Assembly: GCA_964035545.1 (NCBI GenBank)
Contig: OZ037767.1
Location: forward strand, 18,599,759-18,663,758
Reading direction: 5' to 3'
Length of the DNA: 64,000 bases
Source: Bugula neritina
Lineage: Eukaryota; Bryozoa; Gymnolaemata; Cheilostomatida; Bugulidae
Shown in pieces: positions 54,128 through 64,000 of the stretch (the stretch's first letter is position 1; every line of letters begins with the position of its first letter). The translations under genes were made by a program, and so were the position numbers. Below the pieces are notes generated by a model. It ran no database searches. It worked only from the letters and a program-made list of their open reading frames with translations, and was not told the DNA's origin.

Positions 54128-54845
54128 TATGTATATATATATACTAACAATAATTTGTGGCACAAAATTATACTTTGAAGCGTAAAATAATATTGTCTGC
54201 TATATTATGAAATGAGAGTTTATATGCTTGTGCTTAATTGGTCTCACCTTAATGATTTCCCTTAAAGAGAAATTAAAAGATAATTGGCTAAAAATATTAT
54301 TCTGCTAATTTTAAGTATACAAATCAATAATAAATCAATTAGTAATATCATAATATTTATAAATAATTGAGCATTACCATGGTTTGTGAGGAAGCATTTT
54401 CCTGGTAAATTCTTAGGTCTTACATAGCTAAACATTGACTTGTGGATAGAATGAATAGAATGAATGGAAGTTGTAAAACTAGCAGTGGAGCTGAAAAACA
54501 GGCCACTAAAAAAATTGAATAAAAAATAATTAAATACTTTTGGCAGCACACTAGGTAACTTTTAAAAATAGTTTTCCATAATTTCAGGTTAGACTATAGA
54601 AACATAGCACATTTCAAAGAAGATGAGCTCAGAAATGCAATATGTAGCACAATGATGATTACGTAATAGAAAAATGTTGTAAAAAAATTGCGCTGGAGCA
54701 ACTTGGTATATTAAGAAATTAAAGCTAAGACCCATCTTTTCATTGCACTTGGACGGCACACTTAGACATAGTAGGAGTGACTTATTTTGTTAGATGTTGC
54801 TTTGTCAGTTGGCAGTGAAAATTATCACAGCCAGGTTGATCCATT
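53277..54845. other. no gene recognised; (AT)n tract at 54052-54140
   Basis: AT-rich 3' flank of R4 with a TA dinucleotide array of about 70 bp. Minus-strand open frames across it are repeat artefacts. Confidence 0.5.
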
Positions 54846-57800
54846 TCAACTTTCTCCACTGTCAAAAGGTGAGGACGGAGCTACCGGATCAAATGTTGGT
54901 CTTTCAAGAGGCAAACGAGGTCCAGGGTCTTGCTCAGAGAATTCTCCTGTACACATGACTGAAGTGCCGACTCTGGAATTTCCACTACTGTCACTCTGAA
55001 AAGAGCTGGCAAAAGAAAGCGGTGTGCTAGTCAGACTTCTGTCTCTCCTATCATGACAGCTTCCAGCAGGTGGACATTGTGAAGTAGAAGTTGAAGCACA
55101 TGGTTGACTGATAACATTGGTGTTAGGTGTCATGTCAACTGTCAGCCTAGAGTCTGCTGTCAAACTCTGTGAAGCAGCACTTGGATGTAGAGTGCCAGAT
55201 TCCTGAACAGGGGTGGAAGGTCGAGGGTTGTGTTCGTACTGCACGCTGTCAAGGTGTGAGTTAGTATCAGTACAGATTTCACTGTAGGATTCGCTGCCAT
55301 CAATGAATGGAGTGCCTAAAACATGAGAATAATGTGAGATATCAGTCAACCAGCTCTTGCATAGTGGAGACAGGAATCAAATCTAATTTATGTTCCCCAT
55401 GCATTGCTATTCAAATAAGACTAAGGAATTTGTCAACCAACAATTGACAGTTTAATCTTCACTGCGCTTTTATTAATAAAAATCGAGTATAGTATAAAAT
55501 ATAAAAAATACTGACAAAGATTGTAATAAAGTGTCACAAATTCTACTTTATAAACTGTTATAATACATATCACTCTCTTTTGTTATTTAGCTTACACTTA
55601 TAATTATATGGCACACAAGTCTATTGCAACTATCATTATGCAATAATTGTTTACATTCTTAATCGCTCTTTATTGGTTAATGAATAGTGCCTATTTTACA
55701 CGAGTCATGCACAGTGTATGATGTGATAGTATTTTTTAGACTTATTAATTTAGAATCACCGGCTTTCCATGTACCGATCTCAGATCGATCTCAGGCAGAT
55801 CGATCCATGGAAAGACGGCAAAGATCGATCTCAGTCGTTCTGAGCTGGTCGGTCTGTAGAGCTCGAACTCAGATCGATCTCAAGGCAATAAGACCATGGA
55901 AAGACGAAAGATCAATCCGAGAAGTAGAAAAATGACTGCTCGCTAAAATGTTGTCTGCTAATAAAAATGATAACTTATTGTTAATTATTAAGCAAAGTAC
56001 TTAATAATTAAGATAGCCACCTTTTCAAGTGGCAAAACTTTGACTTTCAGTAAAATGATTAGGAAAACTTAATTATGTAAAATTATGGATGGTAGAAGAT
56101 ACAAAAAGTGAGAGTATTTAAATTGAATTTAAATGACTAGTATAACCAGGGATGTAGTGGTACCCATACGGTCCCATACGCCGTATGGCCTAGAAGAAAA
56201 TAGACTGTTCTAGGCCATACGCCCGTATGGGCATAAATATTTTTGAAAGATGATTAGTGCACAGGATAGTTTGGGCATCCTCACTGAGAATATTATCATA
56301 AATTTCGCTCACAATCTAGTTTAAGTTCTTGTTATGTTAATGCTATGTGGGTGGCATGCGTGTTGCCTACTTGTGATTGTTTAGCCTGAGATTACACTAT
56401 GAATAATAAGCAGCTGCCCGAATTAGAGCTATCAACATTCCATCTTCTCATCTCTATGTGTTCACTGAAGCGCGAAGTGCTGTGCATTGGTGATTACTAA
56501 GGAAAAAATCTTTCATTATCAGTGTATAAATCACTAACTTGTAGAAAATCTATGAAGGCTATTGAAAAGATTAAAAAAATTTGCCATGCATAAATTTCTC
56601 AGGTTTCCGACAGTGTTTGTTCTATTCGAATACCATGCTTTCCTGATGAGATATTTGGCAGGAATTGAAAAATAAATTTTTCAGGTAAAATTGGCCAAAA
56701 GTGGGTAGATTTTTGTCTATAACTTTGCAAAAAAAATATTGAAAACTCAAAAAAGCAGGTGCTCTGAGGAACAGAAAGATCTAAAACATGGTTTTTAAAT
56801 TTTAATTCTAGCACAATTAAGTGAGGTTTTATTTGGCTGGACTGAATTCTTATAATATACCAATAATGTGGCCCCAGCAAGGCAGTGACAGCTAGAAGGT
56901 TGCTCTTATCTGTCTTGTGTGGACTTGCATTTTGTCAATAAGCAATAGAATTTGGAAAAAAACCAACATGAAATCCAGAAATAAAATTAAAATGTCTTCA
57001 GGAAACAGTACCAGGTGTGTAGGAGGGGTTAATGAAAATTTATCACCGAGGTCTACAGGTACTATATCCACATTTTGGTCAAAAACCTAGCGTTATTGCA
57101 TGTCAATTATCAATGCAATAAGGTTTTGCAAACTGTACACCACCATAAGTAACCTTCTATGTTTGATTGTACTAACATCAGGCTTTACATTTAATCGTCT
57201 TCTAGGTTAACACATATTAAACTTGTCAAATTTGTTCTTTTGGGGTATATTTCCTTGATGTATCTAGTGGAAGCTCAGGGGTTTTATTTTAAAACCAAGT
57301 TAACATACTTTTCTTGGGTGTGCTTTATTGTGTGTAAGGAGGTGTGGTGGTATCACCTTATGGATTAGACTAGTATACTCTAATAAACTCCAAATAGGTT
57401 TTCAACCAATTTCTGCTTGCCAATGAGTTATCAATTCAAATTGCTCTTTATATGTAACCAACACACATTTTCTGATTAGCAATCTTCCTCTGTTCTGATC
57501 TATTATTCTTTTTCTTTGCACGGCAGTGTATTAGTTATTTAAAGTAATCAGGTTGCATTTGGAGAGCACTTGTTACCTGCCTCTATCCTTCCATCTTTTT
57601 GAGATATTCAGCAATTTTTCTGTACAGGTTGGACTTAGTGTCAGAACAAACCTAACTGCAGTTGAGTAAGACTACATTACATTACATTACAGTCAACAGG
57701 TATGGGACGAGACTGAATATTTATATATATAGTTTGCAGCAATGCCCAGTCGTCATGTAGCTGGTGTGATATGAAAATAATAGCGAGGTGCACATTTCAA

Positions 57801-60800
57801 CACAGATTTTTTCAGAAGAATTATAATTCACAATGGCTTTAGATTGCATAAATTTGCATCAGAAGCGCTCTGAGGGCTTCGGCGGCCGGGGCGCTGCCCC
57901 GGACCCCGCCGGGGGCCTGGGCGGCCCCCTGGACCCCCGGCCTGAGAGTATGGCCTAGAATATTCTTGCCACTACATCCCTGAGTATAACGCACTGTCAT
58001 TAGTTATTTGCTGCGTAATTTTAAGCCTAATAGTCCCGTAAGTTTATGAATAAGCTGCACAACAGCTATTAATTTTATATAAGCTGTCAAGCTAAAATAT
58101 TAAAATTAATTATCTTAAATTGGCCAAATTACTCCATACTAAAAGCTTTACTGCGTAGAGTTTATAGCTGGCGGTAAATTTTAAACTATGAAATTTTTTT
58201 TTTCACCAGCAGTAGCTTTTATCACTCAGGTGGGTAAAAAAATTATGCTATTAAAGTAATCTTTACCTAAGAGGAGGCAACTCCGAAAGATCGATCTGAC
58301 GCTCTCATGGAAAAACGATCGATCTGAGCACATGTCTCAGATCGATCTCAGCGAGATCGATCTGAGATCGATCTGAGATCGATACATGGAAAGCCCGTGT
58401 ATAAAAGCAGATGCTTTACTTGTAAGAGGAGTTCAACAATAAAGTTCATGAACTTTGACCTTGACAAATTACCTTCTGAATCGACTAGAGAATTAGCATT
58501 ACTCCTGCGGTTGTGCATTTCTAAATCATTTCTGCCTTCTCTGGAAGTTGATCTGGATGCTAAAAATAGACTCGATGATGGAAACTTTCGCAAGCGTTAC
58601 AACAAGACACATGATACTAATAAGAGTTCTATGCAAAAAATCAGAGATGAGGCGAAGATGAAATTTTAAAAAGTTTGTTTTTCGAAGTAGAAAAATAGAT
58701 GAAGAAATGAACCCAAAATTCATAAACGAGTATTTTGAAGCAATATATTCCTTTAAGATATTTGCACTCTATCAATATTTTGAGTTGAATTTTTATTGAA
58801 AAAGGAATAATGCAAAATAAAAATCATAATTTTCAAGTTGTAATTTAAATGTTTTAATACACTGCACAGGCAATTTTAAATGGTGAAATTTATGAAGTAT
58901 AAGCACCATAAATGTCATGAAACCCGTATCTTTTGAAATATATGTTTCAACTACTTTTGAACTAAAAAGACAACCTTTATAAAAATGCATCGTTGCCTCA
59001 AGTGCACAGCATCGTTATTTCAATCTTTAAATTTTTTACAGGAACACATTAAATATTGCGAGTTTTTATTAAAAGCAATAATGTAATATTATTTGCTAAG
59101 ATTCATAAGCTTTAAAGTAGTGTCTACTTATATAGTTAGGAAATATAATAAACATTTACGTTTTCTTTTGATCTTTCTGTGCCAGCAGCAAACAAATGTG
59201 ATGGCTGCCAAGACGACGAGTAGAACAAAGGTGCCCACCAGTGCTAGAGTTACTAAAACATCAAAATAAAATTAAACATAAATTTAAAATACACTACAGA
59301 ATGCGTAAAAATACATCACTGAGTTTGTAACAATACACTACTGAGTGTAACAATACTGAGTGAGTAACAATATACTACTGAGTGAGTAACAATACACTAC
59401 TGAGTGAGTAATAATACACTACTGAGTGAGTAACAATACACTACTGAGTGAGTAATAATACACTACTGAGTGAGTAACAATACACTACTGAGTGAGTAAC
59501 AACACACCACTGAGTGAGTAACAATATACTACTGAGTGAGTAACAACACACCACTGAGTGAGTAACAATACACTACTGAGTGAGTAATAATACACTACTG
59601 AGTATGTAACAATATACTACTGAGTGAGTAACAATACACTACTGAGTGAGTAACAATACACTACTGAGTGAGTAACAATACACTACTGAGTGAGTAACAA
59701 TACACTAATGAAGAACAACTTGACTGCTCCAAGAACACTCACAGATTTTAGCAATTGCCTCACCAGCAGTTTTTTGATGAGATACATGTGAAACAGATGC
59801 AGTAGTAGGAGTTAGCTGGGGTATTAGTGTCCTAATTGTCATTGATTTCGTAGTTACCTCCCCTGGTGACATTCTTGTACAGGTATTGCTTGGGTGAGAA
59901 AAGTAATCTACAAAAATGAGTCTCATGAAATGCTAGCCATGCCACTCTGATTGCGTCAAAGCAGCATATAGCTGTTATTATTCCCATGTATTATAAATAT
60001 TGTTATCTATATTATATATGAATAAGCATACCATAAAGAAGAAAATTGAAAAAACATTAATGTGTAAATTGAAAAGTTAGCATTTCTGCAACAATCTGTT
60101 GCGGTTTCTATAAACATCACGACTGACTAAAACCATAAAAAATTAATTGCAACCAAAAATCACTGGTTTAGTACCAAGATGGCAAATTTATTTGATTTTT
60201 ATAGAAAGTAGCTTCGAGACTATTGTATCCCAACCTTGCATAGCTCATGCAGACAAATGCGATTCATGTTTGAAGTATTTGAGTCAACAGAAGTACATTA
60301 TACTTCACATGTGATAACTATTGGGTACTACAGAGTCTTACAGGATAACACTGAGAACTAGTGAGTGCTACAGAGTAACACTGATAGCTAGTGAGTACTA
60401 CAGAGTAACACTGATAGCTAGTGAGTACCACTATGGACTAATGAGTGCTACTGAGCCCTAGTGACAACTACTAAAAGTGCCAAGATTTAGCATACGATAA
60501 CATACCCGAGAAACAAGACAAATGTTGCACCAAAAGCTGAGTCACTAGTCTATAGATTGTGACTGTCAGTCACAATGAATAATCAAAGTTACAAAGTTCA
60601 TTAAGAGTAGCTGACATTTTTCTAAGTGAAAAATGACACTAAGAGTTGAAAAGGCAATATATTTACTACCATTTATAAGTTACCATATTTTATATGGAAA
60701 AGCATGTGTAATTCTAGATAAGAAACACAGCAAAAGAAATTAGGCTCCCTCAAGAATTTTAACCCTCGCCCTAAACCAAAATGTAATAAAACAATTAAAG

Positions 60801-61607
60801 AACTTAGGTTATCCCACTTTTTCCATTACTACTTCCAAATAGTGATGTTAGAAAGAGCATCCAGTCATAATTGCTCCTGTGCCCCATTTGAATAAGTCCT
60901 TAGCCTTATTTAACAAAAACCCTTTCCATCAGGGGTTCTCACAGGGATAATGACTATAAACTTCCATGAGTTTGTATATAATACCACTTACTAGGGCAAT
61001 GTGCCGTGCATCTGCTTTCACTTATTGAGCCAACTTCCACATTCTCACACAAGGTAGCACAACTCCTGAACTGCGAAAAATGTTGCACGTAATAGCAGCC
61101 ATCTCTGTCTGTGTGTCCATTACTTTGACAATAGGTGTCATCCAGTTTACTTAATGGTCCTATACATCTCCATATTCTACAAAACATGCAGGGGCAATTT
61201 TTCTTCTTAGTAGATTTGTTTTTAAGTCAATGTATCCCAATACCCTGAAATCAGTGTGCATAGACAAGTGAAACTGATGGTATGGATTACAGGTATAAAA
61301 TATGATTGCGTGTTTAGGATAATATTGCCTCTCAAAGCAAAAGATTTTTATTGTCATTATTCTTTCTGGAGGTTTAGGTACTGGGGGTAAGCATTTTTAT
61401 GACTAAAGCCACAAAATGTTATACAATGTAGCTCTTAGCTAATACCAAGTAATCCTAGCTTTTATTCCAATTCTATTAAAAAAGACAAACCCCAACTAAA
61501 CAATTGTAATGCTGGAAGTTTCAGTGTACTCACTGTGCAGATGATGTTATGCCAGCAAAACATAATATTGACAAAGATAATTTAGACAATTTTCTCCTTC
61601 CTCTCAT
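54846..61607 (-). CDS. R4: TNF-receptor-like protein with PVQES tail, 6 exons, intact
   Basis: Exons: 61534-61607, 60992-61176, 59743-59907, 59160-59252, 58473-58559, 54846-55315; every junction keeps frame, giving 357 aa. Exon 1 is a signal peptide (MRGRRKLSKLSLSILCFAG). Exon 2 is 185 nt, like R2 and R3, and holds the Cys module (C-x11-C-x10-C-x10-C-x3-C-x12-C-x3-C), including GCYYVQHFSQFRSCATLC. Exon 3 adds the eighth Cys and a Thr-rich stalk. The helix (LTLALVGTFVLLVVLAAITFVCC) precedes WHRKIKRK. The tail is Ser/Pro-rich with PVQES at 237-241; CD40 uses PVQET to bind TRAF2/3. A distal block (SQCPPAGSCHDRRDR, MCTGEFSEQDPGP) is shared with R3. Intron 5 is swollen by nested transposons and intron 3 is almost all minisatellite. 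The receptor call is inferred from architecture, the motif and ligand linkage. Confidence 0.82.
55759..58397. mobile_element. TIR element with agatcgatct-rich ends, host of nested hAT
   Basis: Inverted ends ccggctttccatgtaccgat and (reverse complement) cgggctttccatgtatcgat, followed by repeated agatcgatct. Without the nested 1836-bp insert and its duplication it is about 795 bp. No clear target duplication or transposase. It abuts R4 exon 5, leaving 75 bp. Confidence 0.65.
56147..57982. mobile_element. hAT-like non-autonomous element, 8-bp target duplication
   Basis: 14-bp terminal repeats CAGGGATGTAGTGG, flanked by agtataac at 56139-56146 and 57983-57990. CAGGG ends plus an 8-bp duplication fit hAT. 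The left subterminal region has a hairpin (cgtatggcctagaa / ttctaggccatacg); the right end has a very GC-rich stretch (57880-57950). No intact transposase frame. Inserted in the 55759-58397 element. Confidence 0.85.
59320..59708. repeat. 22-bp minisatellite (actgagtgagtaacaatacact)n
   Basis: About 17 units occupying most of R4 intron 3 (59253-59742), ending about 35 bp from exon 3. Confidence 0.93.
60335..60440. repeat. short tandem repeat (about 30 bp: acagagtaacactgatagctagtgagtact)
   Basis: Three to four imperfect units in R4 intron 2. Confidence 0.7.
60839..60968 (+). mobile_element. 5'-truncated tRNA-Thr-derived SINE
   Basis: Matches the body of the 33561 and 37621 copies from gtgatgttagaaagagc to gactataaactt; the tRNA head is missing. 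It ends about 22 bp from the R4 exon-2 splice donor. Confidence 0.8.
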
Positions 61608-64000
61608 TCTGTAATACCTAAAACCACAATTACAAAGTTGTCTTTGAAACACAGCACATTGATGATGAAATGCTTTCAAGGCATCAAAATTATATTGTCC
61701 TGTAGGAGTGAAATGGGAGAAAGCAACAGAGGAGGTGTGGACCAAAGTGCTTGAAATAGCTGCTGGTTTTGAGTAACAAAATATTACAATAGAAGACTGC
61801 AATGATTATCAGCAAATAATATACTCATGCAGAAGCGTGCACACTTAATGATTTGAAATTGTCATCACCCCTGCGTGTAAGTAAGCACAACAATTAATGT
61901 GCATTTTCTGTGGGCTGTGAAAGTAGAGTGGTCCACAAGTCAAGTTGCTGTAATAAATAGGCTATATTATAACGACTGTATAATACTAATAGTGCCACAT
62001 GCCAGTAGATACCTCTTATCTGTTCAGTTGAGGATGGTGTTTGAGACAAGTTAGAATAAAGGTCTTTATATTCTAGTAGGTATGAAATTCTCAATTATGT
62101 CACAACAGTGTCAACACATCTTTAAGTTTAAGCTATCTGAAAAGAGCAAAAGTAACAAAGAGGAGCCATTGAAAACACTTCGACTAACTAAGTAACTAGT
62201 TTTTCATTTTTCATTTAAAAAGTGATTTGCAGATAGATGATTCACCAGGTAATATCACTATCAGTATCTGTGACAATGTACACATTCTGATGTAAAAACA
62301 AAGGTTATTCAAAGGTTTCGTTTGCAAAATTGTCCAAGTTTGCAATCTGTTTTATGAGCTATCAGTATCATCATGATAATCATAATGGTGATTATATGAT
62401 GGTGGATATGCCTGATAGTGATATGTCATGTGGTTATGGGACTTATGGCATGTTTCGAATTCGATTAACATAATATTAATTATAATACAATCATTTTGAT
62501 ATTTATCTTTATGTTGAGAAGTTACATACAAATTTACCACAGTGCTACTAATAGAATGATAAATGAAGCAAAACATCCCTTACCTTCAGGAATCAAAGAT
62601 ATTGAAAATATAGTTTGTAACTTGTAAGTTACTAAGACTAAGTATAAAGTATGATCTGACTGAATTCCCAGCCCAACTTTGTGACAATCATTGAATTTCT
62701 CGCAATTCCTATCACTATGACTACCCACTCGTGCCAGTAATGTAAACACGCTAATAGATTGAACAGTAATTAATTACCTTAAGGCTTAAGCAGTTTCTAT
62801 GGCGCCAGTAGCTGCTGAAATGAAGTGGTCACAATATTAATATTTCCAATTACTCTCCTGGAATTTCGGCGGCCCTCTAAGATATTGCGCACTGGACTTC
62901 ACCGGAATCCCCAACGAATAGCGCACGTCTCTAGTTACGAACAAAGCACCATCCAATGACAGCGGCATACCAGCGTGAGAATTAAGAATGTTTCTATAAG
63001 AAGCTTTGAGTTGGGGGTTATTAAGTACAGTAGTTTGCGGGCTCCCAGTTGTTGAAACTACAATTATTAACTCCCAACTCAGAGCTGCTCGTAGAACAAT
63101 TCAAAATTTAAAGCTCAGTGGCATAAAAAAGCAGATTTAATCCTATATTGGTTGCTGTAATAAATAAGCAAAATTAAACAAAAAGAAAACATTAATACAT
63201 TGTAGATTACCTAACTAACTAATTATGAAACTCTACAATAAATGAACTACGACAAAAAAAAACATAATTTACATTCATACTATAATCACCTTTTGCCTCC
63301 TCAGGGCCGTAGCTACACACACACACACACACATATATTTATTTAAATTCTTCTAATTTCATTATTTTGCCAGGTTATAGCCACTATAATATTTGCAGTA
63401 ATAGTGCTATAATTATCAGTAGGAGCTTTTTTTAACAACATAATATACTTTTTCTGAATAATATGTGCTCTAGGTGAACATCATGATGAGCAGAATACAA
63501 AAATAATATACTGCAGGTTTATTTTAGCTGGAATACATATTACAGTTGTTTTACATTTCTTACACTGTGAAATTATATATGTGCACAAAGATTGAATAAA
63601 TAAGTGACACAAACAAATTTTAATTTCTTATATTTATTGTTGAATAAATAACAGATTATCTAACTGTGAATTGATATATAAAATGACCAAATACAATAAA
63701 CTTTATGAATTCTTTGGTGCTCTGTAACTCATATATCGCAATGAAGATTAATAGTTACTCAAAGCATTGCACGGTGGTATATAATATCATTCACTCTGAA
63801 TAAGTATTGAAAGTATGACAAATGTATAAATTTGTATGGGTGGTTTTTTAAGAAGGTTTACATAACATATGCTCTAATTTTCCACATTCTGTTTTAGACA
63901 CAAATAGCTGAATAATTGTTAATTAGCAAATTTCTAATAGAACCTACTATAATACTTCTATTACAAAAACAAAATAGAACATAATGAGGATATATATCGA
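61608..64000. other. 5' flank of R4, no other gene recognised
   Basis: AT-rich. It probably contains the R4 promoter, but I could not place it. There is an (AC)n run at about 63315-63332. Short open frames here lack splice support. Confidence 0.4.

Noticed and set aside
58397-58669. 90-codon plus-strand ORF (MYKSRCF...)
   Set aside because: It is antisense to R4 exon 5, which has correct acceptor, donor, length and phase on the minus strand.
61530-61802. 90-codon minus-strand ORF as a whole
   Set aside because: Only its last 24 codons (from ATG at 61607) are the R4 signal-peptide exon; the upstream part has no support.

Overview
This is animal (metazoan) nuclear DNA, not bacterial. It is AT-rich, with multi-exon genes, GT-AG introns, tRNA-derived SINEs, an APE-type LINE, a Ty3/gypsy LTR retrotransposon, several short TIR elements and very long microsatellites. 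The repertoire fits a marine invertebrate, probably a lophotrochozoan; I cannot name the species.

The main finding is a cluster of tumour necrosis factor (TNF)-like ligand genes and single-module, TNF-receptor-like genes. From left to right it holds: receptor-like gene R1 (minus, 2375-5066); a GNAT N-acetyltransferase gene (minus, 6271-9212); two tandemly duplicated type II membrane TNF-like ligand genes, TNF-A (plus, 13804-20858) and TNF-B (plus, 23146-28312); and receptor-like genes R2 (minus, 32219-34348), R3 (minus, 36272-39900) and R4 (minus, 54846-61607). I rebuilt all exon structures by hand from reading frame, intron phase and comparison between paralogues. The receptors share an eight-cysteine extracellular module, a stalk and one transmembrane helix. 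The spacing of the last four module cysteines (C-x3-C-x12-C-x3-C) resembles the short TACI/BCMA type of TNFR module. R3 and R4 have long Ser/Pro/Thr-rich tails with a conserved P-x-Q-E-S motif, which is a TRAF-binding type. The ligands carry a KVKR furin-type site and a TNF homology domain with two cysteines. Together they look like a physically linked, locally expanding ligand/receptor system.

Several copies carry defects. TNF-A has a 4-base deletion in its transmembrane exon. TNF-B has a stop codon in an exon that can be skipped in frame. R3 has an extra T in its signal-peptide exon. R4 and R1 read cleanly.

Between R3 and R4 lies a block of mobile DNA: a full-length LINE (40215-43581), a TIR element with repeated termini (43689-44866), and a 7.6-kb LTR retrotransposon (45669-53242) that landed in a palindromic MITE. 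The retrotransposon carries an extra zinc-finger ORF after pol. R4 intron 5 holds a hAT-like element nested inside another TIR element. Minisatellites fill several introns, and an unbroken TG tract of about 1.3 kb lies upstream of the ligand duplication.
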